NCBI GenBank assembly: GCA_963664585.2
Contig: CAXXEO010000025.1
Span: forward strand, 19,175-83,174
Length of the DNA stretch: 64,000 bases
Reading direction: 5' to 3'
DNA from: G963664585 sp963664585
GTDB lineage: Bacteria > Bacillota > Clostridia > Oscillospirales > Ruminococcaceae
In this document: piece by piece, positions 34,818 to 42,436 of the stretch
Layout of the letters: every line of letters starts with the position of its first letter
How positions within the stretch are numbered: position 1 is the first letter of the stretch
Notes under the pieces: generated by a model
Database searches by the model: none
The model's input: only the letters and a program-made list of their open reading frames with translations
What the model was told of the DNA's origin: nothing
Program-made: the position numbers and the translations under genes

Positions 34818-34951
34818 TGCTCCATCTGCATAAGAAGCAATATTATTTTGCATAGCGCTATGATTTAATTGCATCTTGTATAATGTGTATTCTTTTCTCC
34901 CGCATTAGGCAGAAATGAATACTGAAAAACTTGTTAAGGAGATTCTTCGCC

Positions 34952-35620
34952 ATGAACATATCGGAGCTTGCCAGTTATATTGACCACACTCTTTTGCTCC
35001 CCACCGCAAAGCCCACCGAAATCCTGACGCTTTGTGAGGAAGCTATAGAATATAAGACCTCATCCGTCTGCATCAATTCTTCCTATATTCCGCTGGCCAA
35101 GGACTTTCTCCATGGACGAGTCTCAATCTGCACCGTCATCGGGTTTCCTCTTGGTGCGGTCAGTACTGCTGTAAAAATCTTTGAAGCAACTGATGCCATC
35201 CAGAATGGAGCGGACGAGATTGATATGGTAATCCAGATCGGCAGACTCAAATCGGGTGAATTTAAGGCTGTTGAAAATGAAATTGCCGCCATAAAGAAAG
35301 CCACCGGCAATAAGATCCTCAAAGTAATCGTAGAGATCTGTCTGTTGACGACGGAGGAAAAAATTGAATGCTGTCATATCGTTTCTTCGGCTGGGGCGGA
35401 TTTTATAAAGACCTCGACCGGTTTCTCGACAGGCGGCGCAACCTTTGATGACGTCAGTCTGTTTTACAAACATGTGGACAGCCATGTCCGCATCAAGGCC
35501 GCCGGTGGAATCAAAAGCATCGAGGATATGGAAAGATTTATCGGACTTGGCGCTTCGCGCTTGGGAACAAGCTCAGCAATTCGTATTTTCAAAAGTCAGA
35601 CAGCTGGGCAATCATACTAA
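34952..35620 (+). CDS. deoC: Deoxyribose-phosphate aldolase
   Basis: 222 residues from ATG 34952, which is 11 bases after AAGGAG; an upstream in-frame TTG at 34931 is less likely. The reaction cleaves 2-deoxyribose-5-phosphate to glyceraldehyde-3-phosphate and acetaldehyde. Class I aldolase motifs: YIDHTLLLPTA, CTVIGFPLGAV, KVIVEICLLT and the Schiff-base lysine in ADFIKTSTGFSTGGA, then AAGGIKS. No other nucleoside catabolism gene is adjacent. The next gene on the strand, a creatininase-like one, is compositionally different. Confidence 0.95.
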   Translation: MNISELASYIDHTLLLPTAKPTEILTLCEEAIEYKTSSVCINSSYIPLAKDFLHGRVSICTVIGFPLGAVSTAVKIFEATDAIQNGADEIDMVIQIGRLKSGEFKAVENEIAAIKKATGNKILKVIVEICLLTTEEKIECCHIVSSAGADFIKTSTGFSTGGATFDDVSLFYKHVDSHVRIKAAGGIKSIEDMERFIGLGASRLGTSSAIRIFKSQTAGQSY

Positions 35621-35671
35621 TTGGTGTTAATTTGCGAGCAAAAATTATTTATATATTATGAGGTGACAACA

Positions 35672-36484
35672 ATGTCAAATTCTATTTTTGAAAAAACAAT
35701 GGCTGATATGAACTGGATGGAAATTCAACATTTCGCAGAAAAAAAGGCAATTGTGTTATTGCCGTTAGGTGTTATAGAAGAACATGGTCCGCATATGTGT
35801 TTAGGTACTGATGTATATTTAGCATGCACTCAAAGTCTATTAGTCAAAGAGAAACTTATCAATAAAGAAATAACTGCTATCGTAGCACCTCCGTTTTATT
35901 GGGGAATCAACAAGGCAACAGGTAACTTTCCGGGTTCTTTTACGTCAAGAAAAGAAACTGTAAAGGCAATGATTTTTGACATATTGTTGTCATTATCAAA
36001 CTTTGGCTTTAAAGACATATTTAGTATTAATGTTCATGGTGACCCAGTTCATTGCCAAACACTAATGGAAGCTTTTAAAGAAGCTACAGAAAAAATACAT
36101 ATAAATGCTTGCTTTACCATACCTCAAGGATCGCTTGAACGCTACGACCTCATTGGTGACGAGTCTTATATCTTACCCATAGAGCCTCAAACAGTGGAAA
36201 TAAGTAAATTAAAGTACGCTGATATTCATGCAGGCGCATCAGAAACAGCTAAAATGTATAAATATCATTCAGAAATGGTTGATATTTATAAAGCAAAGAA
36301 ATTACCCTCGACGATATTGGACGGGAATGATCTGCTTAAGTGGATTGACGGAAGCAAGACTAGAACTCTTACACCTGATGGGTATGTAGGTGCTCCAGCT
36401 GATTATGTATATGTTGATGCAGAATCTGATTATCAGGATACGGCAAATAGAATTGCTAAAGCAATTATCAGTCGTATAGTATAG
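35672..36484 (+). CDS. Creatininase-family amidohydrolase
   Basis: 271 residues from ATG 35672 (MSNSIFEKTMADMNWMEI) after GAGGTG. The creatininase fold is indicated by VLLPLGVIEEHGPHMCLGTD, with the metal ligands Glu, His and Asp, and APPFYWGINKATGNFPGSF. The usual NGHGGN is replaced by INVHGDPVHC, so the metal site or substrate may differ. Known members act on creatinine, mycofactocin precursors or FAPy-type intermediates; this one's substrate is unknown. The gene is visibly more AT-rich than deoC and pncB on either side, which suggests recent transfer. Confidence 0.87.
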   Translation: MSNSIFEKTMADMNWMEIQHFAEKKAIVLLPLGVIEEHGPHMCLGTDVYLACTQSLLVKEKLINKEITAIVAPPFYWGINKATGNFPGSFTSRKETVKAMIFDILLSLSNFGFKDIFSINVHGDPVHCQTLMEAFKEATEKIHINACFTIPQGSLERYDLIGDESYILPIEPQTVEISKLKYADIHAGASETAKMYKYHSEMVDIYKAKKLPSTILDGNDLLKWIDGSKTRTLTPDGYVGAPADYVYVDAESDYQDTANRIAKAIISRIV

Positions 36485-36510
36485 GTATAAATAATATCGC
36501 CACACTTAAG

Positions 36511-36540
36511 AAGGCCGTCAGCTGTAAAGCTGACGGCCTT
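36511..36540. terminator. Terminator between convergent genes
   Basis: AAGGCCGTCAGCT, loop GTAA, and the exact complement, followed by TTTT on the plus strand. It separates the creatininase-like gene from the convergent pncB. Confidence 0.85.
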
Positions 36541-36560
36541 TTCAGGCAAACAATGATTTG

Positions 36561-38015
36561 TTAATCGAGATTTCCTAGCTCAGAGAGCAAAACTGTCTTC
36601 TCCGTCCACAGCTTTTCAGACATGTCGACATAATAACTGTGTGGATACTCAAACCGCTTGACCTCGTCCCATATATGAGACATTTCCTCTTTGGCAAACT
36701 GCTGAATCTCCTGCAAAGTGGGGAGTTCATAAACCAGTTTCCCTTTTTCAAAAACAGGAGTCATGATCTTAACCGCCTTAAAGCGATTGAGAACCTTCTT
36801 CTTCCAGTGCGCCTGAGGGTCAAATATGGTAATCGGCTGACGGTCATCCACAGTTTCATCAAAGAAGGAAACATAGTCTGCCTCAGCCATGCCTGTTTCA
36901 GTATTATAAAAACGGTAAACCGTCTTAAAACCGGGCGTAGTGATCTTCTCTGGACTCTCGCTGACCTTCATGCGTGAGATATATTTTTCGCCATCGCTTA
37001 CCGCAACCAACTTGTACACACCGCCGAATACGGGGTCCGTTCGGCTGGTGATCAAATTCTCGCCCACACCGAACAGGTCCACACAAGCCCCCTGCAAAAG
37101 AAGCTCGCGGATAATATATTCGTCCAGTGAATTAGAAGCGATAATCTTGACATCCTGATAACCCGCAGCATCCAGCATTTCACGTGAGCGCTTGGAGAGA
37201 TAAGAAATGTCACCGCTGTCAATACGAATGCCCTTAGGACGCTTGCCAATTGGCTTTAAAACTTCATCAAAGACCCTGATTGCGTTGGGAATGCCCGTTT
37301 TTAAAGTATTATAAGTATCTACAAGCAGCGTACAGTTGTCTGGATACGCCAAAGCATAAGCTTTAAAGGCGTCATATTCGGTATCAAATATCTGCACCCA
37401 GCTATGAGCCATCGTGCCCACCGCGGGAACGCCGTAGCGCTGATCTGCCAGAACACAGGCTGTTCCCACACAGCCACCGATAAAGGAAGCCCTCGCGCCA
37501 AGTACAGCGGCATCATAGCTCTGCGCACGTCTTGAGCCAAACTCAAAAATAGCCCTTCCCTCAGCCGCCCTGACAAGACGGTTTGCTTTGGTGGCAATCA
37601 GTGATTGATGATTAATCGTCAACAGCACCATGGTTTCTACAAGTTGAGCCTGTAAAGCCGGTCCACGTACGATGACAATTGGCTCGCCGGAAAATACCGG
37701 TGTCCCTTCTTTCATAGACCAGACATCACATTTAAATTCAAAATCAGCAAGATATGTGAGAAATTTGTCCGAAAACATCTCTTTTTCTCGTAGAAAACGG
37801 ATATCCTCGGGGGAAAAGTGGAGTCCTTCAAAATACTGTACAAGTTGTTCAAGCCCTGCGAAGATGGCATATCCACCCTTGTCAGGTACACGGCGAAAGA
37901 ACATATCAAACACCACTTCGGTGTCTGCCATATTATTTAATATATACCCGTTTGCCATCGTCAGCTCATAAAAGTCGGTGAGCATGGTGAGATTGCGTTC
38001 GTCACTGATGTTCAT
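36561..38015 (-). CDS. pncB: Nicotinate phosphoribosyltransferase
   Basis: 484 residues, the long Firmicute-type enzyme. It makes nicotinate mononucleotide from nicotinate and PRPP in NAD salvage. Visible blocks: LTDFYELTMANGYI near the start, FEFGSRRAQSYDAAVLGARA, GTMAHSWVQIFDTEYDAF, and IRIDSGDISYLSKRSREMLD with the phosphate-binding region ASNSLDEYII following. The gene upstream on the strand encodes a nicotinamidase-like protein, so together they convert nicotinamide to NaMN. GAGAGGT precedes the start. Confidence 0.95.
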   Translation of the reverse strand: MNISDERNLTMLTDFYELTMANGYILNNMADTEVVFDMFFRRVPDKGGYAIFAGLEQLVQYFEGLHFSPEDIRFLREKEMFSDKFLTYLADFEFKCDVWSMKEGTPVFSGEPIVIVRGPALQAQLVETMVLLTINHQSLIATKANRLVRAAEGRAIFEFGSRRAQSYDAAVLGARASFIGGCVGTACVLADQRYGVPAVGTMAHSWVQIFDTEYDAFKAYALAYPDNCTLLVDTYNTLKTGIPNAIRVFDEVLKPIGKRPKGIRIDSGDISYLSKRSREMLDAAGYQDVKIIASNSLDEYIIRELLLQGACVDLFGVGENLITSRTDPVFGGVYKLVAVSDGEKYISRMKVSESPEKITTPGFKTVYRFYNTETGMAEADYVSFFDETVDDRQPITIFDPQAHWKKKVLNRFKAVKIMTPVFEKGKLVYELPTLQEIQQFAKEEMSHIWDEVKRFEYPHSYYVDMSEKLWTEKTVLLSELGNLD

Positions 38016-38060
38016 AATGTACCTCTCATAACAATTCCTGACTAAAAGAACATTTTAATT

Positions 38061-38099
38061 ATTATCTCTTCCCCTGCCATCGGCTGAGAAAGAGATAAT
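38061..38099 (-). terminator. Hairpin between the nicotinamidase-like gene and pncB
   Basis: ATTATCTCTT and AAGAGATAAT enclose CCCCTGCCATCGGCTGAGA. It is 15 bases past the stop codon at 38114. The inner part resembles the CCCCTGCC-TTCG apex of the 106-bp repeat. It may attenuate read-through into pncB. Confidence 0.5.
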
Positions 38100-38113
38100 G
38101 GTGATTACTATTA

Positions 38114-38773
38114 TTACAATATTTCTGACACTATACGAAGGCCGTTTTGCAGCATACTATCGATAAAAACTAAATTGAATAGATCAGCATTGTGCCAAGG
38201 GGCGTCATAAGTGTCGATCAGTGATAACGGTACAATGACCTGGGCGTTAATGTTATTCTCGTTTAGATATGCTCTCAAGGTTACGGCATACTGATAAATG
38301 CACAGGTCTGTGAGACATCCGGTTATAATATAGTTTTTTACCCTTGGGGTTACCAATTCTTCTCCGCCGGAGAAGAAAGCATTGGTAGAATTCTTATACA
38401 CCACAAAAGGCTTGATGCGTGAGAGCTCATCGACGAGATCCCACTCTTCCCCGCCCTCCATGCAGTGCGGAGGATAGATGCCCACTTCAGGCGAAGCTTC
38501 ACTGTGGCGGTCAGAGAAGGCGATAATCTTATAACAACCCTGTATGCACCGGTCGATGAAAGCGGCAGTAGGCGCCACCAACCCTTCGACTCGCTCGGAA
38601 TAAAGGGTGCCCTCTTTGGCAAAGCCTTTGTTGATATCGATGGATATGATCAACGTTTCATCTGAAGCCAGACTGTCAAGACTAAGAGGCTCAAGAGCAT
38701 TGAGTCTATTCAGGGTGGACTCGAGGTTTTCCAAAAGTATTGTTTTAGTGTTTCCCCAGTTGGGTTTTACCAT
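38114..38773 (-). CDS. Cysteine hydrolase, nicotinamidase-like
   Basis: 219 residues of the isochorismatase/nicotinamidase fold. The catalytic triad can be placed as Asp in LIISIDINKGFAKEG, Lys in PFVVYKNSTNAFFSGG, and Cys in IITGCLTDLCIYQYAVTL. The metal-site region reads AFSDRHSEASPEVGIYPPHC. Nicotinamidase (nicotinamide to nicotinate) is the likely activity because pncB follows directly. The usual symbol would be pncA, but substrate assignment rests on context. AAAGGA precedes the ATG. Confidence 0.85.
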   Translation of the reverse strand: MVKPNWGNTKTILLENLESTLNRLNALEPLSLDSLASDETLIISIDINKGFAKEGTLYSERVEGLVAPTAAFIDRCIQGCYKIIAFSDRHSEASPEVGIYPPHCMEGGEEWDLVDELSRIKPFVVYKNSTNAFFSGGEELVTPRVKNYIITGCLTDLCIYQYAVTLRAYLNENNINAQVIVPLSLIDTYDAPWHNADLFNLVFIDSMLQNGLRIVSEIL

Positions 38774-38792
38774 ATTCTATCATTCCTTTATT

Positions 38793-39776
38793 TCATTTCG
38801 GAGCTCCGACATCAAAATTGAGTGATGTATCCGGTGTAAAGGGTATGCCCGAGTAAATTTGTCCGAACATATCAGTAAGCTCACGCTTAGAAATCGCCAC
38901 GGCACGATTGTATATATCAAGAAAGCTCTCATCGCTGCTTGCAGAGGCGTCATCCACCCTCTCCCAGCACTGTCCGCGCATGTTAAGTACGTCATAGTCT
39001 ACCTGAACCCGGTTAATATAGGAGGAAAATGGCACACCTTTCCCTTTCACCAAATCAACGGCGGACGCCAGTGGGCGGACTAAAATATCCGTTGAGTCAA
39101 TCAGTAAAGTGAAGATATTTAAAGTGTCGTTAAAACAAGCCACAAGCTCGCTCATCTCTACAGCGATGTGATAAACCTCGGCCAGTACTGAATGGTACAT
39201 TGCGCAAATTGCGTCAATGGTTGCACGGTCGTACACAAAGCGCTGTCTAACCTTAAAGCTGCTGATGGACCTTCCGGTTTTAAGCGAATAAAGAGCTGTG
39301 TTAATATCCGCCTCAGCCCTGTGGTGAGCGCCGCCTCTGGTACGATCCGGGGTCACACCTTGATATTTCTCCTGAAGATAGTATACATAGGGATGTGCCG
39401 TCTTATCCATGTTGTAATGACAGATAAACCCGGCATAATAACAGACAAGCACCTCAAAATCGGTGAAGCCCGAACGCGATAGGATATGTCTGCTCATCGC
39501 CGTAAAAAGCTCAGGCGTTTTCTGCTGATGCATTAAATCCCCATAGGTGGAAAGCGTACTTCCTCCCCATATCGCCTTACGGTAAAAAAGCACATCGGGC
39601 CCGATCAGTCCCCAGGTAAAAGCGCGGTAGTTATGCGAGATTGCACCCTTCGCTATCGGTGCGAGCATCGGATATACATCATCTCCAGCGAGAATATGAG
39701 TGACAAATGCCGGCATAATAAAGACCCCCTTATTCCCTTGCGTTGGTTTTCGTTTTTCTCTATTTCTTAACCCCAA
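38793..39776 (-). CDS. Zinc-dependent phospholipase C-like protein
   Basis: The start is best at 39716 (MPAFVTHILAGDDVYPMLAP), placed just after GGGGG, giving ~307 residues. The zinc-dependent PLC-like (Zn_dep_PLPC) family is suggested by FVTHILAGDDV, FTWGLIGPDVLFYRKAI, CYYAGFICHYNMDKTAHPYV and HHRAEADIN, whose His/Asp residues would bind zinc. No signal peptide, so it may be intracellular. The substrate is not known. The alternative longer start overlaps the upstream gene. Confidence 0.8.
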   Translation of the reverse strand: MGLRNREKRKPTQGNKGVFIMPAFVTHILAGDDVYPMLAPIAKGAISHNYRAFTWGLIGPDVLFYRKAIWGGSTLSTYGDLMHQQKTPELFTAMSRHILSRSGFTDFEVLVCYYAGFICHYNMDKTAHPYVYYLQEKYQGVTPDRTRGGAHHRAEADINTALYSLKTGRSISSFKVRQRFVYDRATIDAICAMYHSVLAEVYHIAVEMSELVACFNDTLNIFTLLIDSTDILVRPLASAVDLVKGKGVPFSSYINRVQVDYDVLNMRGQCWERVDDASASSDESFLDIYNRAVAISKRELTDMFGQIYSGIPFTPDTSLNFDVGAPK

Positions 39777-40281
39777 TATATAGGGTTATTCTCTCTTCCA
39801 GTACACCAATAAGCTGAAGGCTTTTGGCATCATAAGCCGAAAAATACACGATAGCCGGATATACCCCGTTTTCCAAAGTCTCATTAAGCGATGTGGTTCG
39901 TATATACTGATAAGGCAAAATATATCCACTTTTGTATACGATATGGGAATTCTCTACCAGCTTGATTTGAACCGTCATCATGTGCAAATTTTCCGGCGGG
40001 TTCTCGATCATTAAATTCCCTTTGGCATTTCCACTGGCAAAATAAGGGCTTGCATTGATCCGGTAACTCAGGATGTCCTCAGGGTTCTTCTGAGAACCCT
40101 TGCCCCCTCCACTAACCCTTCCGTTTTCTACACGCGCATCAATTCCGGAAAGATCACTATCAGAGTCCCTACCATTATCGGTTGCCATTGCGTATACAGC
40201 GATGGCAACTAAAGAGAATGTTAGCATCACTACTAAGATGATCACAATTTTTTTGATTATGCGGTCCTTAATTTTTGACAT
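39760..40281 (-). CDS. Membrane-anchored hypothetical protein
   Basis: 173 residues. A single N-terminal helix (IVIILVVMLTFSLVAIAVYA) is followed by an extracytoplasmic domain: a Gly/Ser/Asp-rich stretch (~35-65), then a beta-rich region (GNLMIENPPENLHMMTVQIK, YKSGYILPYQYIRTTSLNE). I do not recognise a family. GGGG precedes the ATG. It probably shares a transcript with the PLC-like gene, whose preferred start lies 44 bases downstream of this stop. Confidence 0.72.
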   Translation of the reverse strand: MSKIKDRIIKKIVIILVVMLTFSLVAIAVYAMATDNGRDSDSDLSGIDARVENGRVSGGGKGSQKNPEDILSYRINASPYFASGNAKGNLMIENPPENLHMMTVQIKLVENSHIVYKSGYILPYQYIRTTSLNETLENGVYPAIVYFSAYDAKSLQLIGVLEERITLYIGVKK

Positions 40282-40333
40282 ATTTTACCCCATACTTCAG
40301 CAGTAGGTTTGGTCTTAGTACGATCGGTTGACA

Positions 40334-40359
40334 ATTCCCCTTACCTTTGTCGGGGGAAT
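40334..40359. other. ATTCCCC/GGGGAAT intergenic hairpin
   Basis: A 7-bp stem with a 12-base spacer lies in the 232-base gap upstream of the gene starting at 40281. It is one of several intergenic hairpins with a TTCCCC/GGGGAA core. Nothing else is seen in this gap except the terminator at 40483-40505. Confidence 0.35.
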
Positions 40360-40482
40360 ATCAAGTATTAAAGCTAATATTGATTATACTACAGCTATGC
40401 AACTCTTACAATGTCCATTCCTGTTTTTACGGACAAGTGAAAATAAGTCAAGCGCTCGTTCTGAAAGAGCGGGCATAGCAAA

Positions 40483-40505
40483 GCGCCCCGGCTAGGCCGG
40501 GGCGC
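40483..40505 (-). terminator. Terminator after the ABC exporter genes
   Basis: A GC-rich stem GCGCCCCGGC with a 3-base loop, 8 bases beyond the stop at 40514, followed by a short T stretch on the minus strand. Confidence 0.75.
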
Positions 40506-40513
40506 CATCTTGA

Positions 40514-42436
40514 TTATGCTGTTTGCTGCTTAAATTGGCTGTTGTAAAGCTCACTGTAGAAGCCATTCTTGGACAGAAGTTCCTCATGGGTTCCCGTTTC
40601 CACAATATCGCCGTCGCGAAGGACAAGAATTCTATCCGCATCCTTAATGGTCGAAAGACGGTGGGCAATGACAAAGCTTGTGCGCCCCTTCATCAGTCCC
40701 TCCATTGCCTTCTGGATAATGTGCTCGGTTCTGGTGTCTACCGAGCTTGTCGCTTCATCAAGGATCAGAATGTCTGGGTCCGATAGAATTGCTCTTGCGA
40801 TGGTAAGAAGCTGGCGCTGCCCCTGTGAAATGTTGGATGCATCTTCATTGAGCTCAAAATCGTATCCCCCCGGTAGTTGGCGGATAAAGTGGTCAGCATA
40901 TGCTGCTTTCGCCGCAGATACCACCTCTTCGTCACTGGCTTCAAGGCGTCCATAACGGATGTTTTCCTTAATACTGCCCATAAACAGCCAGGTGTCCTGC
41001 AGTACCATGCCGAAGTGAGAACGCAGCTCTTCCCTGGTCATATCCATAATACTCACCGAATCGATACGCATTTCGCCCCCCTGAATATCATAAAAGCGAA
41101 GAAGAAGATTCACAATAGTCGTCTTTCCCGCACCTGTGGGTCCGACAATCGCGATCATGTTGCCACTTTTAAAATCTGCATTCAAATCCTTGATCAGAAT
41201 GTTGTCCTCGGTATACCCAAATCGCACATGATCGAACTGAACATGGCCGCTCACTTTATCAGGAACGACTGGAGCTTTTGATTCTGGGCTCTGTTCATTT
41301 TCGTCAAGAAGTTCAAAGATTCTCTCAGCGGCCGCAACTGCCGACTGAATGGTGTTTGCCGTACTGGCCAATGTGGCAATTGGGTGGGAAAACTGTCTCA
41401 AATATTGTACGAATGCTTGAATATCTCCAATCAATACTTGACCTTTGATCACCATGGTTGCACCCACAACGGCAACAGCTACATAGCCCAGATCGGTCAT
41501 AAAACTAATGATCGGCATCATCACCCCGGATGCAAACTGTGCCTTCCATGCATAGCTATACAGAGTCTGATTGATCGCATCAAAATCTTTCACGCTTCTT
41601 TCTTCACGGCCGAAGGCTTTGATGACATTGTGACCGGTGTACATCTCCTCAATATAGCCGTTAAGACGTCCTAACGATTTTTGTTGGCCTTTGAAGAACT
41701 TTTGCGAGAATTTGATAATAAAGCTGGCAGAAATAATGCCCAGCGGCAGAGTCACGGCGCCTATGAGAGTCAACAAAGGGCTGATGCTGAGCATAATGGT
41801 GAAGACGGTGATCAAGCTTATTACCGAGGTAATCGCCTGATTTAAACTCTGCTGAACGGTGTTGGAAATCGTATCCACATCATTTGTCACCCTGGAAAGA
41901 ATATCGCCGTGTGCGTTTTTATCATAATACTCGAGCGGCAGCTTTCTAAGACGTTCGTCGACTGATCTGCGAAGATCATACATGGTGCGCTGGGTAATTC
42001 CAGAAAGAATATAGTTGTCAATATACCGCAGTATAGCAGAAAACACATAAATAAATGCCAGAGTCGTCAGTATTTTTGCCAGCACCCCCATATCGATAGG
42101 GATCCCTGTGCCTTTTAAGACGGCAATGGTTCCGCGAGAAATTTCATTTGTGGCATAGCCCAGAATTCTGGGTCCCAGACTGTTACAGACAGTTGCCACG
42201 ATATTAATCAACACCACCATGGTAAACATGAAGGCGTGAGGCTTAAAATAACGCAGGAGCCTAAAAAGACTTTCTTTAAAATTTTTGGGCTTTGACATCA
42301 CTGACATGGCCGCCATATGTGGTCCACCGCCGCCGCCACCGGGAAATCTAGGCATAGTAGCGGGCTGTGTGTTCTGTGTTTCTTTTTTTACATTACTCAT
42401 GGTCTGCCTCCTCCGCCGAGAGCTGTGACAACACAA
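40514..42436 (-). CDS. ABC exporter, fused permease and ATPase (second subunit)
   Basis: The likely start is Met13 (MSNVKKETQNTQPATMPRF, at 42400), after GGAGGCAGACC, giving 628 residues. A type-I exporter with six membrane helices in the first ~330 residues and an ATPase domain after. Walker A IVGPTGAGKTTIVNLLLRF, Q-loop VLQDTWLFMG, signature NISQGQRQLLTIARA (ISQGQ instead of LSGGQ), Walker B ILILDEATSSVDTRTE, H-loop VIAHRLSTI. The start overlaps the stop of the partner gene. The pair is likely a heterodimeric multidrug-type exporter controlled by the MarR protein encoded just upstream. The substrate is unknown. Confidence 0.92.
   Translation of the reverse strand: MCCHSSRRRRQTMSNVKKETQNTQPATMPRFPGGGGGGPHMAAMSVMSKPKNFKESLFRLLRYFKPHAFMFTMVVLINIVATVCNSLGPRILGYATNEISRGTIAVLKGTGIPIDMGVLAKILTTLAFIYVFSAILRYIDNYILSGITQRTMYDLRRSVDERLRKLPLEYYDKNAHGDILSRVTNDVDTISNTVQQSLNQAITSVISLITVFTIMLSISPLLTLIGAVTLPLGIISASFIIKFSQKFFKGQQKSLGRLNGYIEEMYTGHNVIKAFGREERSVKDFDAINQTLYSYAWKAQFASGVMMPIISFMTDLGYVAVAVVGATMVIKGQVLIGDIQAFVQYLRQFSHPIATLASTANTIQSAVAAAERIFELLDENEQSPESKAPVVPDKVSGHVQFDHVRFGYTEDNILIKDLNADFKSGNMIAIVGPTGAGKTTIVNLLLRFYDIQGGEMRIDSVSIMDMTREELRSHFGMVLQDTWLFMGSIKENIRYGRLEASDEEVVSAAKAAYADHFIRQLPGGYDFELNEDASNISQGQRQLLTIARAILSDPDILILDEATSSVDTRTEHIIQKAMEGLMKGRTSFVIAHRLSTIKDADRILVLRDGDIVETGTHEELLSKNGFYSELYNSQFKQQTA

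Noticed and set aside
34915..34985. 22-residue micro-frame before deoC resembling a microcompartment targeting peptide
   Set aside because: It is out of frame with deoC, overlaps its ribosome site, and no microcompartment genes occur in the window.
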